DNA from: Nitrospira sp.
Lineage (GTDB): Bacteria > Nitrospirota > Nitrospiria > Nitrospirales > Nitrospiraceae
NCBI GenBank assembly: GCA_015904075.1
Contig: JABMDH010000088.1
Coordinates: 7,345 to 21,428, forward strand
Length of the DNA: 14,084 bases
Direction of reading: 5' to 3'
A model generated the notes under the pieces. The model did not search any database, was not told the DNA's origin, and was given only the letters and a program-made list of their open reading frames with translations. Shown in pieces: positions 1 to 7,490 of this stretch. The first letter of the stretch is position 1. The number at the start of each line of letters is the position of its first letter. The position numbers and the translations under genes were made by a program.

Positions 1-1899
1 CGCCTTGTCGTATACATTGATAGGATAAGTCATAAACAAGTGCCGTTTGGCCCGAGTCACAGCCACATAGAAGAGCCGCCGCTCTTCTTCCAGCTCGTCA
101 TCTGTGAGAAAGGAATAGGCAGAAGGAAACCGGCCGTCCACCACCCAAATCACGAAGACACATTGCCACTCCAGCCCTTTGGCCGAATGGATCGTGGACA
201 GCACCATCCGCTCATCGTCCCGGTCAGGCGCCTCGACACCTACTGCGCTGCCGTCCGGCGGCTCCAACGCCAGGTCGGCGAGAAATTCGTCGATGCCGTG
301 ATAGCCCTCGGCAATCGTATGAAGATGATCCAAATCTCTGGTCCGTTTGGGATAGTCGTCGTACTGCTCCTTGAGAATCGGAAGATAGTATTCGTAGATG
401 TGATTGACGTGCTCTGCCGGCTGCCGATCGTCCGACCCGGCCAGACTCTCCAAGGTATTCGCCAAATTCTTGAGTCCCTGCCCCGATCGGCCGCTGACTC
501 CACGCAACACATCTGACGGCCGTTCGGCCTTCATGATTGCGGCGAGCAGATCCTGGGCTTTTTTCGGCCCGACTCCCTCGACCAGCATGAGCACGCGATG
601 CCAGCTGACCGTATCCAACGGATTGGCGACCACCCGCACATGCGCAAGCAGATCCTTGACGTGCGCCGTTTCGATAAACTTCACCCCGCCGCGCTTAATG
701 AAGGGCAGCCCCTTGCGCGAAAGTTCGATTTCGAGATCGAACGAATGGAAGCTCGACCGAAACAGTACGGCGACCTCACTTAACGGCACACCCTCTTCGC
801 GCAATTCGAGAATCTTCTGCGCAATAAACCGCGACTGCGCATTTTCTCCGGCAGCTTCCACAAGAGCCGGCAACGGCCCGTCGATTTTCCTCGTGAAGAG
901 GCGCTTCGTATATTTCTCCGCCGCTTCATCAATGACGCAGTTCGCCAAATCCAGGATCGGCTGCGTACTGCGGTAATTTTCTTCCAGCTTGTAGATCGTC
1001 GTGCCGGGAAAGAGGACGGGAAACTCCATGATGTTTTTGAACGTCGCGCCACGGAACGCATAGATAGACTGGGAGTCGTCGCCGACCACCGTCACATTAT
1101 TGTGCGTCGTCGCCAACCGGCGGATCACTTCGGCCTGCAGCCGATTCGTATCCTGATACTCATCCACAAGGATGTAGCGATACTGGCTGGAAATGGCCAT
1201 GCGGGCCGCCTCATCCATCAAGAGCAGCTGCCGCAGCATGACCAGCAAATCGTCATAATCGAGCAACTGTTTTTGCCGCTTTGCCGATTGGTAGGCCTTG
1301 TGTAAGCGGCCCAAATCCTCCACGTGATCGGCGAAATGGCTGAACTCTTCGAGCAGAATCTCGTCGAGACTGCGGAGCGTATTCTCGCTCTTGCTGATCA
1401 TTTCCATGATCGTCCCCTTGCGGGGAAAGCGCTTGTCTTTTTCGTTGAGGCCGAGTTGGGAGCGAACGAGCGCGATCAAGTCTTCCGCATCGCCGCGATC
1501 CAAGATTGTAAACCCCGGCTCGACTCCGATGGACCGGCCATAGCGCCGCAGCAAGAGATTCGCCACTGAATGAAACGTGCCGCCGCACACACGCTGGCTC
1601 CGGGCGCCGATCAGATCGCCCGCGCGCGCCAACATCTCCTGGGCCGACTTGCGTGTAAAGGTGAGCAGCAGAATATTCGAGGGGTCGATCCCGGAATCGA
1701 TAAGATAGGCGACACGGTAGACGAGCGTACGGGTCTTGCCGCTGCCGGCGCCCGCAATCACCAGTGCCGGACCTTCGCCAGCCGAGACCGCCGCCAGCTG
1801 TTGCGCGTTCAACGCCGCCGCGTAATCGATGGACAGCTTGCGCGGAGTCACATCATCCACCGGCCGCTTCAGTATGTAGGGCTTGGCTTCCCGTTCCAT
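1..1899 (-). CDS. UvrD/Rep/PcrA-type superfamily 1 ATP-dependent DNA helicase (C-terminus cut by window edge)
   Basis: An unbroken frame of 633 codons runs from an ATG at 1899 off the left edge; I checked it for stops and found none. Superfamily 1A helicases unwind DNA 3'-5' in repair and replication restart. Visible motifs, in order: a Q-motif-like LNAQQLAAV (about 30-38); Walker A GAGSGKT (50-56); LLLTFTRKSAQEM (motif Ia); DEYQDTN (Walker B/motif II, about 246-252); VVGDDSQSIYAFRGA (motif III, about 271-285); LEENYRST (motif IV); STIHSAKGLEW (motif V, about 567-577); and VAVTRAKRH (motif VI). Family members are usually 650-750 residues, so only the tail is missing. No clear Shine-Dalgarno precedes the ATG, but the alignable N-terminus begins shortly after it and a promoter-like pair lies upstream. 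The family is certain. UvrD, PcrA and Rep cannot be told apart from this fragment. Confidence 0.96.
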   Translation of the reverse strand, partial: MEREAKPYILKRPVDDVTPRKLSIDYAAALNAQQLAAVSAGEGPALVIAGAGSGKTRTLVYRVAYLIDSGIDPSNILLLTFTRKSAQEMLARAGDLIGARSQRVCGGTFHSVANLLLRRYGRSIGVEPGFTILDRGDAEDLIALVRSQLGLNEKDKRFPRKGTIMEMISKSENTLRSLDEILLEEFSHFADHVEDLGRLHKAYQSAKRQKQLLDYDDLLVMLRQLLLMDEAARMAISSQYRYILVDEYQDTNRLQAEVIRRLATTHNNVTVVGDDSQSIYAFRGATFKNIMEFPVLFPGTTIYKLEENYRSTQPILDLANCVIDEAAEKYTKRLFTRKIDGPLPALVEAAGENAQSRFIAQKILELREEGVPLSEVAVLFRSSFHSFDLEIELSRKGLPFIKRGGVKFIETAHVKDLLAHVRVVANPLDTVSWHRVLMLVEGVGPKKAQDLLAAIMKAERPSDVLRGVSGRSGQGLKNLANTLESLAGSDDRQPAEHVNHIYEYYLPILKEQYDDYPKRTRDLDHLHTIAEGYHGIDEFLADLALEPPDGSAVGVEAPDRDDERMVLSTIHSAKGLEWQCVFVIWVVDGRFPSAYSFLTDDELEEERRLFYVAVTRAKRHLFMTYPINVYDKA

Positions 1900-1944
1900 C
1901 GTGTAATCACAGAAGAAATGATGACGTCATTCAGCAGGCTGGGC

Positions 1945-1974
1945 TGTATAACACAGTCCTCACTGGTCTTTCAA
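1945..1974 (-). promoter_or_regulatory. Possible sigma70 promoter for the helicase gene
   Basis: On the minus strand TTGAAA (1974-1969) is followed after 18 nt by TATACA (1950-1945), about 45 nt upstream of the helicase ATG. The -35 box overlaps the stop codon of the DUF4112 gene. The boxes match the consensus at 5/6 and 4/6 positions. This would let the helicase be transcribed independently of the gene upstream. It was read by eye only. Confidence 0.4.
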
Positions 1975-2471
1975 AGCGCCAGGAGCATCCAGAGCCGAGC
2001 GACCACCCACACCACAAAGGCAATCGCAAGCAGCATGAACGCCACTGTGCCTCCGATGATTCTACCGACATAGAGCCAATCCGGCCGAGTCTCACGATCG
2101 GGGTTCATCGCGGCGGCTCGAAGCAAGGCGGCATTTCTCATATTGCTTTGAAACCAGACCGAGAACAAATCGCCGGCGATCGGGATCGCCCCCACAATAC
2201 TGTTGATCAGAAGATTCAGACTCATACGGGCCAGCACGATCCGCGGAACCCGTACCCGAGCGGCTAAACCAAGAATGACCATCCCGATAAGATTGACCAG
2301 CGCATCGCCGATGCCCGGAATGAGGCCGAGCAAAGGGTCGAGTCCGATAGAAATAGAGGTGCCGGGAATCTTGACCGTCGTATCTAATGCCTTGGCAAGC
2401 ACGTCCGCAATCGCGAGCAGATGTTCGCGCGCATGATCGCGCGGGACGCGAGATCCCGAGTTCGTATTCAT
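1971..2471 (-). CDS. DUF4112 family membrane protein
   Basis: A 166-residue protein matching the DUF4112 pattern, a family of unknown function. Seen here: LDPLLGLIPGIGDALVN (about 44-60), then a second copy-like motif GAIPIAGDLFSVWFQSN (about 94-110) and an NAALL segment. The two [G/A].IP..GD motifs each sit beside a hydrophobic stretch, and a strong transmembrane helix lies at the C-terminus (about 140-165). The ATG at 2471 is preceded by GGAGG three bases upstream. An in-frame GTG directly abuts it at 2474 and would leave no spacing, so I prefer the ATG. A weak promoter-like pair (CTGACT, 17 nt, TATCCT; 2536-2508, minus) lies about 40 nt upstream. The gene is divergent from the HEAT gene at 2577 and co-directional with the helicase. 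The family call is good; the function is unknown. Confidence 0.85.
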   Translation of the reverse strand: MNTNSGSRVPRDHAREHLLAIADVLAKALDTTVKIPGTSISIGLDPLLGLIPGIGDALVNLIGMVILGLAARVRVPRIVLARMSLNLLINSIVGAIPIAGDLFSVWFQSNMRNAALLRAAAMNPDRETRPDWLYVGRIIGGTVAFMLLAIAFVVWVVARLWMLLAL

Positions 2472-2576
2472 CACCCTCCGGAAGATTCAGGGAATGATTT
2501 GGAAGACAGGATAACGGGAGAACCGGAGAAAGTCAGCTTCGCGGGACACAGATGGCAATGTGAATAGGGCTATCGC

Positions 2577-3263
2577 ATGGGACAATCCGACAAGCTGGCC
2601 GATATCACCAACGCCGCCACGCTCCCGGATGAGGACATGCGCATGGCGGCGCTCGGTGTGCTGGGCCGGCTGAAGCGCCCGGCAAGCCTGGCGGCCCTCA
2701 GTCAGGCCGTGTATGATCCCCATCCATCCGTGCGTGCCTTCGCCGCCGGTGCGCTGGGAGAGTTCGGGTCGCCCGGAGGCGTTGCACCCTTAACCCATGC
2801 CATTGGAGACGACATCGCCATGGTTCGCAGCGTCGCAGCTGGCAGCCTGGGCAGGCTGGGTATCAAGGAGAATCGCCCGTTGCTGCAGGCCTTGGTCCGG
2901 GACCCCAGCTGGCAGGTCCGCGCGGCGGCTGCCGAGGGATTGCTTCGTTTGGGAGAGGCCTCGGCCATCCCGCTCGCCGCTGAACTCGCACGGCAACCGG
3001 ACCCCTCCGTTCGAGGCGCGGCCGCTCAGGCGCTGAGTGCCACATCGAACACAGAGGCTGTGGCTCTGCTGGAACCCCTACTACGGGATATGCAACCGCT
3101 TCCACGACTCATGGCTGCCAAAGCATTGGGGAACAGTGCCGGACCTGTGGTGCCGCTGCTCGTCAACGCCTTAGGAGACAGCGACGAAGCCGTGCGGATC
3201 ACTGCAGCAGGAAGTGTGTTGCGGCAGCTGGATCGGAAACGGTCACTGCCCACACATCGTTAA
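2577..3263 (+). CDS. HEAT-repeat (PBS-lyase-like) protein
   Basis: A 228-residue protein made almost entirely of alpha-helical HEAT-like repeats of about 31 residues. The recurring pattern is hydrophobic helix, D/DPxxxVR, then AAxALG. Examples are DPHPSVRAFAAGALGEFG (about 47-64), AMVRSVAAGSLGRLG, DPSWQVRAAAAEGLLRLG, DPSVRGAAAQALS and DSDEAVRITAAGSVLRQL near the end. Such solenoids usually act as protein-binding scaffolds; no catalytic motif is visible. No signal peptide or membrane segment is seen, so it is probably cytoplasmic. AGGG at 2566-2569 lies seven bases before the ATG. The next gene starts 14 nt after the stop, indicating co-transcription with the membrane-anchored helical protein. 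The partner and process are unknown. Confidence 0.85.
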   Translation: MGQSDKLADITNAATLPDEDMRMAALGVLGRLKRPASLAALSQAVYDPHPSVRAFAAGALGEFGSPGGVAPLTHAIGDDIAMVRSVAAGSLGRLGIKENRPLLQALVRDPSWQVRAAAAEGLLRLGEASAIPLAAELARQPDPSVRGAAAQALSATSNTEAVALLEPLLRDMQPLPRLMAAKALGNSAGPVVPLLVNALGDSDEAVRITAAGSVLRQLDRKRSLPTHR

Positions 3264-3277
3264 CCGGCAAGGAGATC

Positions 3278-3775
3278 ATGCTCAAATTCATCGCCGTGCT
3301 GCTCGTGGTCGCCGGCGCCTTCGCGGCGGGATATTACGCGGGGCAACAGCCTGTCGGCATATTGCAGACAACCGTATCGGACCTGACTCACCGCTTGGCG
3401 ATTTCCGAGGAAACGATCAAGGATGCCCGCCAATCATTGAAGCATCTTTCTCAGAATGCCATGGAGACAACGGCAGGAATTGAACGCGATCTCCGCCGAC
3501 GCAAAGCGCTCATGGAAGCCAAATCACAGGTCGTACAGGCGAAGGCCTACATGCTCGATCGAAATTATAGCGATGGTGCAAAGGAACTCACCGAGGCGGC
3601 CTCGACCTTGGAGGCTGCGGCGAAAGGAACCAAATCGGACGCCTCAACCCAAGCCATGCTGGATGCAGCCCGCGCACTGCGGGACACGCGTGTCGAAGTC
3701 GCGATGGGAAAGTTGGTACCGTTGAAGAAGTTCGATGACCTGCAGCGCCGGATCGATCAGTCGCTCGATAAGTAG
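3278..3775 (+). CDS. Membrane-anchored helical (coiled-coil) protein of unknown function
   Basis: A 165-residue protein I do not recognise. The first 22 residues (MLKFIAVLLVVAGAFAAGYY) form one hydrophobic helix, an inner-membrane anchor or uncleaved signal. The rest is charged and predicted helical: a coiled-coil-like segment at about 30-75 (TVSDLTHRLAISEETIKDA onward) and another alanine-rich helical region at about 80-165. The segment AKAYMLDRNYSDGAKELTEAA resembles a helical-hairpin or TPR-like unit. AAGGAG (3269-3274) sits three bases before the ATG, a strong ribosome site. The gene starts 14 nt after the HEAT gene stop, so the two probably form an operon, and the soluble HEAT protein could dock on this membrane protein. 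That functional link is inference. Confidence 0.75.
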   Translation: MLKFIAVLLVVAGAFAAGYYAGQQPVGILQTTVSDLTHRLAISEETIKDARQSLKHLSQNAMETTAGIERDLRRRKALMEAKSQVVQAKAYMLDRNYSDGAKELTEAASTLEAAAKGTKSDASTQAMLDAARALRDTRVEVAMGKLVPLKKFDDLQRRIDQSLDK

Positions 3776-3804
3776 ACCGGAGCAGATGCTGCGTGTATCG
3801 CCGC

Positions 3805-4638
3805 TTACGCGGTGGCAGGTTGGGACACCGGCGTTTTTTTCCACTTGGCCAGAATACGCTCGACCCGCATCTTCACGACCATATCGGGATCTTTGAGCAA
3901 CGGCTTGATGGCCTCGCGCCCCCGCTCATCCCCGATCGATTCCAACGCCGCTGCCGCCGTCAAGCGTGTAAACCAGTCCCGATCTCCCAGCATACCGATC
4001 AACGGCGTGATCGCATCACCGTTCTTGATGCGGCCCAGCGCGAGCACCGCGCTCGTACGCACGTTGTCATCCTTGTCCCGAAGCGCGGTCACCAACCGGG
4101 ACAATGCCGGCTCGCCGAGTTCGACCAGCGCATTGATCGCGTCGTCCTTGAACTCGTCATTGCGCAGCTGGAGCATCAGGGGATCGAGCACCCGTTCATC
4201 GCGGATTTTCCCGAGTGCTAAAATGGCGCACTTCCGTACTTCCCAGTCGCGCAGCAGCTTGAGGAGCATCTCGACGGCGGGAGACCCTACCTGCCCCATC
4301 GCTTCAACCGCTACTTCACGGACCTGCCAATCGCCGTCGCGCATCGCTTTGGCCAGCGGCTCGATGCAGCGCTCATCGCCCATTTCGCCGAGCGTAATAA
4401 CAGCTTCACGGCGGACCACCCAGTCCGGATCGTTGAGCAGATCGATCTGGATATCGATCTCATCCTTGACCTGCTCTTCTTCGAGCGCCGCTAGGCTTCC
4501 CGCGCCGGGAGGAGCGTCATCGGACACTGGTGCCTGTGCCTTGACGAGCTCGGCAGAAAAGGTGTCTGCCGATTCGTCCCCGGCCTGTGGCATGGTGGGA
4601 AGGGTGTCCTGAGGATTGTCCGTCTGCGTCGGGTCCAT
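3805..4638 (-). CDS. HEAT-repeat scaffold protein with disordered acidic N-terminus
   Basis: A 277-residue protein. Residues 1-60 are low-complexity, rich in P, D, E and A, and probably disordered. From about 62 to 265 there are roughly six HEAT/PBS-lyase-type repeats: DPDWVVRREAVITLGEMGDER (71-90), DGDWQVREVAVEAMGQVG, DWEVRKCAILALGKIRDERV, DEFKDDAINALVELGE, DDNVRTSAVLALGRI and DRDWFTRLTAAAALESIGDER. A lysine-rich tail follows. The recurring GDER/RDER turns are typical of this family. No enzyme motif or membrane segment is seen, so a cytoplasmic binding scaffold is likely. The ATG at 4638 has only a weak AGG upstream. The gene lies 57 nt downstream of the small basic protein gene on the same strand and is probably transcribed with it. 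It converges on the other HEAT unit, with 29 bp between stops. Confidence 0.87.
   Translation of the reverse strand: MDPTQTDNPQDTLPTMPQAGDESADTFSAELVKAQAPVSDDAPPGAGSLAALEEEQVKDEIDIQIDLLNDPDWVVRREAVITLGEMGDERCIEPLAKAMRDGDWQVREVAVEAMGQVGSPAVEMLLKLLRDWEVRKCAILALGKIRDERVLDPLMLQLRNDEFKDDAINALVELGEPALSRLVTALRDKDDNVRTSAVLALGRIKNGDAITPLIGMLGDRDWFTRLTAAAALESIGDERGREAIKPLLKDPDMVVKMRVERILAKWKKTPVSQPATA
3810..3840 (+). terminator. Possible rho-independent terminator of the 2577-3775 operon
   Basis: CGGTG (3810-3814) pairs with CACCG (3826-3830) across an 11-nt loop, followed by GCG and seven Ts (3834-3840). The stem is short and the T-run starts three bases after it, so this is a weak candidate. It lies inside the 3' end of the convergent HEAT gene, a common arrangement where convergent genes are only 29 bp apart. 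Confidence 0.3.
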
Positions 4639-4695
4639 CGATGACCTGTTAGCGGTTTACACGTTCACAGTCGCACACATGAGCACTGCCTGTAT

Positions 4696-4905
4696 CTATG
4701 CCGAGGCAGGTGCAGCGGCTTTGCTTCCGGCCGCGTGTTTCTTACGCAAGGCCAGCGCCCGCCGACGCCGTTGTTCCCGCTTCAGCCGCTTGACCAGCGA
4801 CCGGGTTGCGCTCTTCGCTTCCGGGGTGCTCGCTCCGGTCCGCTTGGCTGTAATCTTTTTCTTGAGACGAGCTTCCTCCGACTCTGCCGAAGTCTTCTTT
4901 CCCAT
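4696..4905 (-). CDS. Small, very basic protein of unknown function
   Basis: A 69-residue protein with 12 Lys and 10 Arg against 5 Glu and no Asp, giving a net charge near +17. The core (about 35-56; KRLKREQRRRRALALRKK) is an arginine/lysine-rich helix, and the C-terminus is an Ala/Ser/Pro tail (GSKAAAPASA). This composition fits a nucleic-acid-binding or ribosome-associated protein, but I recognise no family. Support for expression is good: AAAGGAG (4920-4914) lies 8 nt before the ATG, and a promoter-like pair lies further upstream. The HEAT gene follows after 57 nt on the same strand. There is no membrane segment. Confidence 0.72.
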   Translation of the reverse strand: MGKKTSAESEEARLKKKITAKRTGASTPEAKSATRSLVKRLKREQRRRRALALRKKHAAGSKAAAPASA

Positions 4906-4974
4906 GCCATCAACTCCTTTTACCGATTGTCGATGAAAAGTATACGACCGGCTCGCCCTGAGTCCGGACGGGCC

Positions 4975-5004
4975 AGTCTAGAGGAGAGGTTTCCCAGCTG
5001 TCAA
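4975..5004 (-). promoter_or_regulatory. Likely sigma70 promoter for the basic-protein/HEAT transcript
   Basis: On the minus strand a perfect -35 box TTGACA (5004-4999) is followed after 18 nt by TAGACT (4980-4975), about 70 nt upstream of the 4905 ATG. A second -10-like box, TATACT (4944-4939), lies nearer the gene but has no matching -35. It lies just past the 3' end of the RlpA-like fragment, so it would not serve that gene. Confidence 0.5.
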
Positions 5005-5027
5005 CCGCGCGAAGAGGATTGGTTGAG

Positions 5028-5381
5028 TTATGACAACACAAGCTCTACATGATGCCGATGGGCCGGATCGCTGGCAAGGAATGCCGGCGCCCATTTCCAT
5101 CGGCGTTGGATGAGAAAATCAACCGGCCGGAAACGATGCCCGGGCAACATCATGGGATCGGGCATGCCCACACTCATCACCGGCAAGGATAACGAGGGTT
5201 GTTCATTGAGCCCACGCATGATCAGGAGAGACGGAAATTGGCTAGCCCCCTCCTCTGCATCAAGCACAAAGTCCGGTCTGTGATCCCCGATCACCTCAAG
5301 CTGGATGACCGACAGCCCTCCGTCAACCATCCCTAACTGGGTCGCCGCGGCACGGGAAAGGTCGAGAATACGCCCATTCAC
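5028..5381 (-). pseudogene. RlpA-like double-psi beta-barrel protein, N-terminally truncated remnant
   Basis: The open frame starts at GTG 5381 and encodes 117 residues. Its first 32 residues (GRILDLSRAAATQLGMVDGG, then LSVIQLEVIGD) match the second half of the RlpA (rare lipoprotein A) double-psi beta-barrel, whose consensus is GRiiDLSxaAAxxLGmxxxGxaxVxvEv. In RlpA a lipoprotein signal, a YG..F..R..A segment and the NDRGP catalytic-region motif come first. Here a TAA stop lies only two codons upstream (5387-5385), and I find no NDRGP coding in any frame just before it. No SPOR domain follows; the remaining 80 residues are unfamiliar. No Shine-Dalgarno precedes the GTG, although a strong promoter does. 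It is most likely a remnant of a septal or peptidoglycan-associated protein. A short expressed protein cannot be excluded. Confidence 0.6.
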
Positions 5382-5721
5382 GGATTAAAGACAGTGGGAA
5401 ACGTGCAGAAGGGGTTGTACCACGATCAAGCGGTGCCACTATATATAGGATAGACCCCGCTGAGTCAACGGCTGCAGGCAGAAGTAACCGAATGTGTAGT
5501 ACTCAAATATATTGATGTTTTTCCATGACCTGGCAGGCCATATATCCTGGCGATCATTCGCTCCAGGCGAACAGCTCCTGTCGGACAGACGCTTCTGGAC
5601 AAGCCGCCATATTGACTGCCTGGAACGGACTGAGTAAGATCCGTCCCGCAGATGAAATGTGTGTTGTTTCGAGACCGGCGCCACGAGACCCTCCGCCGTT
5701 CATCGCCTTGACATTACTCAC
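5382..5721. other. 340-bp intergenic region between the RlpA remnant and the ABC cluster
   Basis: I see no convincing gene here. The short open frames at 5439-5684 (minus) and 5525-5725 (plus) have no ribosome site, no recognisable motif and low-complexity composition. The stretch 5435-5525 is clearly AT-richer than its surroundings. It carries the minus-strand promoter listed separately and must also hold the promoter of the ABC cluster on the plus strand. I cannot place that one: a perfect TTGACA at 5708-5713 is only 8 bp before the ATG at 5722 and has no -10 box behind it. Confidence 0.6.
5440..5468 (-). promoter_or_regulatory. Strong sigma70-type promoter facing the RlpA-like fragment
   Basis: On the minus strand TTGACT (5468-5463), a 17-nt spacer, then TATATA (5445-5440). 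Both boxes match consensus at 5/6 and the spacing is optimal. Transcription would begin near 5432, about 50 nt before the GTG at 5381. The -10 region lies in a 10-bp palindrome, CTATATATAG (5439-5448). Confidence 0.55.
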
Positions 5722-6723
5722 ATGATTGACGTTCAGAACATTACCAAACGGTACGGACATCATACGGCTATCGACCGGGTCACCTTCTCAGTGGCCAAGG
5801 GGGAAGTGCTCGCGTTTCTGGGCCCCAACGGCGCAGGCAAAACCACCACCATGCGGATTCTCACCTGCTTCATGCCTGCCACGGAAGGAACCGTGCGAGT
5901 CGCCGGGTTCGACTGCGCCGAGCAACCCCTTGAAGTCAAACGTCGTATCGGCTATCTGCCCGAAACTCCACCGGTCTATCAAGAACTGACCGTGACCGAA
6001 TATCTGACCTTCGTTGGCCGGTTACGCGGGATGGGGGGCCGCACATTGACCTCAGCCCTCGACCAGTCGATTGGGCGTCTCGAATTGGGATCGGTCCGTC
6101 ACCGCCTCATCGGCAACCTTTCCCGTGGCTACCGTCAGCGTGTGGGTCTGGCCCAAGCCTTGCTGCATGATCCACCCGTCTTGATCTTGGACGAACCGAC
6201 GATTGGGCTCGATCCGAAGCAAATCATTGAAATACGAGAACTCATCAAGAGTCTGGCGGGCTCGCACTCCGTGATCCTCAGCACACATATCCTGCCGGAA
6301 GCCACTGCCGTCTGCCAACGAGTAGTCATCATCAGCGGCGGACGCATCGTGGCGGAGGATTCTCCGGAGCAACTGTCGGCGCGGTTGCGACAGTCTGAAA
6401 AAATCTCCGTGACGCTCAAACAGCCCCCTGCGGATTGCACCGCGAAACTCCGCGAGATTCCTGGTGTTCTGAACATTTTCCCAGGGGAACAGGCCGGGAT
6501 GTTCCTCATCGAATGTGCCTTGGGCCGTGACGTACGAGACGAAATCGCCCGTGTCGTCGTGTCCAATCACTGGGGTCTCCTGGAACTGCGCACCATTTCG
6601 ATGACGCTGGAGGATGTCTTCCTCCGGCTCACACGGCATGAGGATGGCCTGCCACAACAAGGAGAACAGCCCCCGGCTCCCGCACACACGGGAGCGCCGG
6701 CCTCGCAGGAGACTACCTCGTGA
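5722..6723 (+). CDS. ABC transporter ATP-binding protein, GldA/NatA type
   Basis: A 333-residue ATPase from the ATG at 5722. It energises the permease encoded next, at the cytoplasmic face of the inner membrane. Residues from MIDVQNITKRYG: Walker A GPNGAGKT (34-41), Q-loop region GYLPETPPVY (78-87), signature LSRGYRQR (133-140, the variant common in GldA/NatA-like ATPases), Walker B VLILDEPT with D157/E158, D-loop GLDP, and H-loop STH with H189. A C-terminal extension of about 100 residues (from about 220) is typical of this subfamily. The frame is open back to an ATG at 5659, but those extra 21 residues do not belong to the fold. The 5722 start is chosen by fold despite no visible Shine-Dalgarno. 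The stop overlaps the permease GTG by 4 nt (GTGA). The substrate is unknown. Confidence 0.93.
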   Translation: MIDVQNITKRYGHHTAIDRVTFSVAKGEVLAFLGPNGAGKTTTMRILTCFMPATEGTVRVAGFDCAEQPLEVKRRIGYLPETPPVYQELTVTEYLTFVGRLRGMGGRTLTSALDQSIGRLELGSVRHRLIGNLSRGYRQRVGLAQALLHDPPVLILDEPTIGLDPKQIIEIRELIKSLAGSHSVILSTHILPEATAVCQRVVIISGGRIVAEDSPEQLSARLRQSEKISVTLKQPPADCTAKLREIPGVLNIFPGEQAGMFLIECALGRDVRDEIARVVVSNHWGLLELRTISMTLEDVFLRLTRHEDGLPQQGEQPPAPAHTGAPASQETTS

Positions 6724-7490
6724 CCCCGGTACAGGCCGTCATTGCCAAGGAACTGCGCGGGTATTTCGTCTCGCCGATCGTCTACGTGGTCGGCGCGGTG
6801 TTCCTGCTCATCTTCGGGTTTCTTTCGTATCTCTATATCGTCTTCGCCGGCGCGCAAGCCATCCAACTGATGCAGATGCAGGGTGGCCCGGCCTCGATCA
6901 ATCTGAACGACCTGGTCTTCAGAAATCTCTTCGCCAGCATGCGCTTCGTCCTGCTGATCATCCTCCCCATTCTGACTATGCGGCTGTTCGCCGAAGAGAG
7001 AAAGCTGCGGACATTCGAGTTCTTAATGACCTCGCCCATCGGGATCCATGAGATTGTCCTGGGCAAGTTCGTGAGTATCCTGCTGATCTATTTGGGCTTG
7101 CTGGGCATCACCGGCTTAGTCCCGACCGTCTTGATGCTCTTCAGCGAGTTCGACTGGAATCCGGTTCTGACCGGTTATCTGGGGATGGCTCTGCTGGGCG
7201 CGCTCTTCCTGGCCGTCGGCCTCTTCGCCTCGGCCCTCACGGAAAATCAGATTGTCGCGGCCTTTGTCGGGTTCGGCATCCTCCTCACGTTCTGGCTGAT
7301 CTCAGGACTAGGCGCGCTGCTCGGCGACACGACGGCGGGCCATATTATTTCGTATGTCTCGTTTATGGAACACTACGACCGTCTCATACGGGGGCTCATC
7401 GATACGAGCGACCTGGTGTATTTCGGAAGCGGCTTGCTGCTGATGCTGTTCCTCACCCATCGAGTTGTAGAATCGACACGCTGGAAATGA
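6720..7490 (+). CDS. ABC-2 type permease, GldF-like
   Basis: A 256-residue integral membrane protein with about six transmembrane helices: about 18-40, 78-97, 118-140, 152-172, 177-200 and 230-250. The N-terminus (AVIAKELRGYFVSPIVYVV) and the loop FAEERKLRTFEFLMTSPI (about 90-107) are hallmarks of the ABC-2/GldF permease family; the latter is the coupling region facing the ATPase. The GTG start at 6720 lies in a 4-nt overlap with the ATPase stop, and the stop overlaps the next ATG (ATGA at 7487-7490), so translational coupling is likely across all three genes. It should form the membrane channel of the complex. The GldF name comes from Flavobacterium gliding; gliding is not implied here. Confidence 0.9.
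   Translation: MTPVQAVIAKELRGYFVSPIVYVVGAVFLLIFGFLSYLYIVFAGAQAIQLMQMQGGPASINLNDLVFRNLFASMRFVLLIILPILTMRLFAEERKLRTFEFLMTSPIGIHEIVLGKFVSILLIYLGLLGITGLVPTVLMLFSEFDWNPVLTGYLGMALLGALFLAVGLFASALTENQIVAAFVGFGILLTFWLISGLGALLGDTTAGHIISYVSFMEHYDRLIRGLIDTSDLVYFGSGLLLMLFLTHRVVESTRWK

Noticed and set aside
1921..1930. Perfect palindrome ATGACGTCAT upstream of the helicase
   Set aside because: A single 10-bp palindrome is expected by chance at this scale, and no second site or known regulator supports an operator.
404..2267. Several plus-strand open frames of 60-190 codons
   Set aside because: They are antisense to the helicase and DUF4112 genes, which have full motif sets, and none shows a domain or ribosome site.
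3812..4612. 266-codon plus-strand open frame
   Set aside because: It is antisense to the HEAT gene and consists of Ser/Arg-rich low-complexity sequence, the usual shadow of GC-rich repeats.
5708..5713. Perfect TTGACA just before the ABC ATPase start
   Set aside because: There is no -10 box at 16-18 nt, and transcription would begin inside the gene.
6052..6687. 211-codon minus-strand open frame
   Set aside because: It lies opposite the ABC ATPase, whose Walker and signature motifs are unmistakable.
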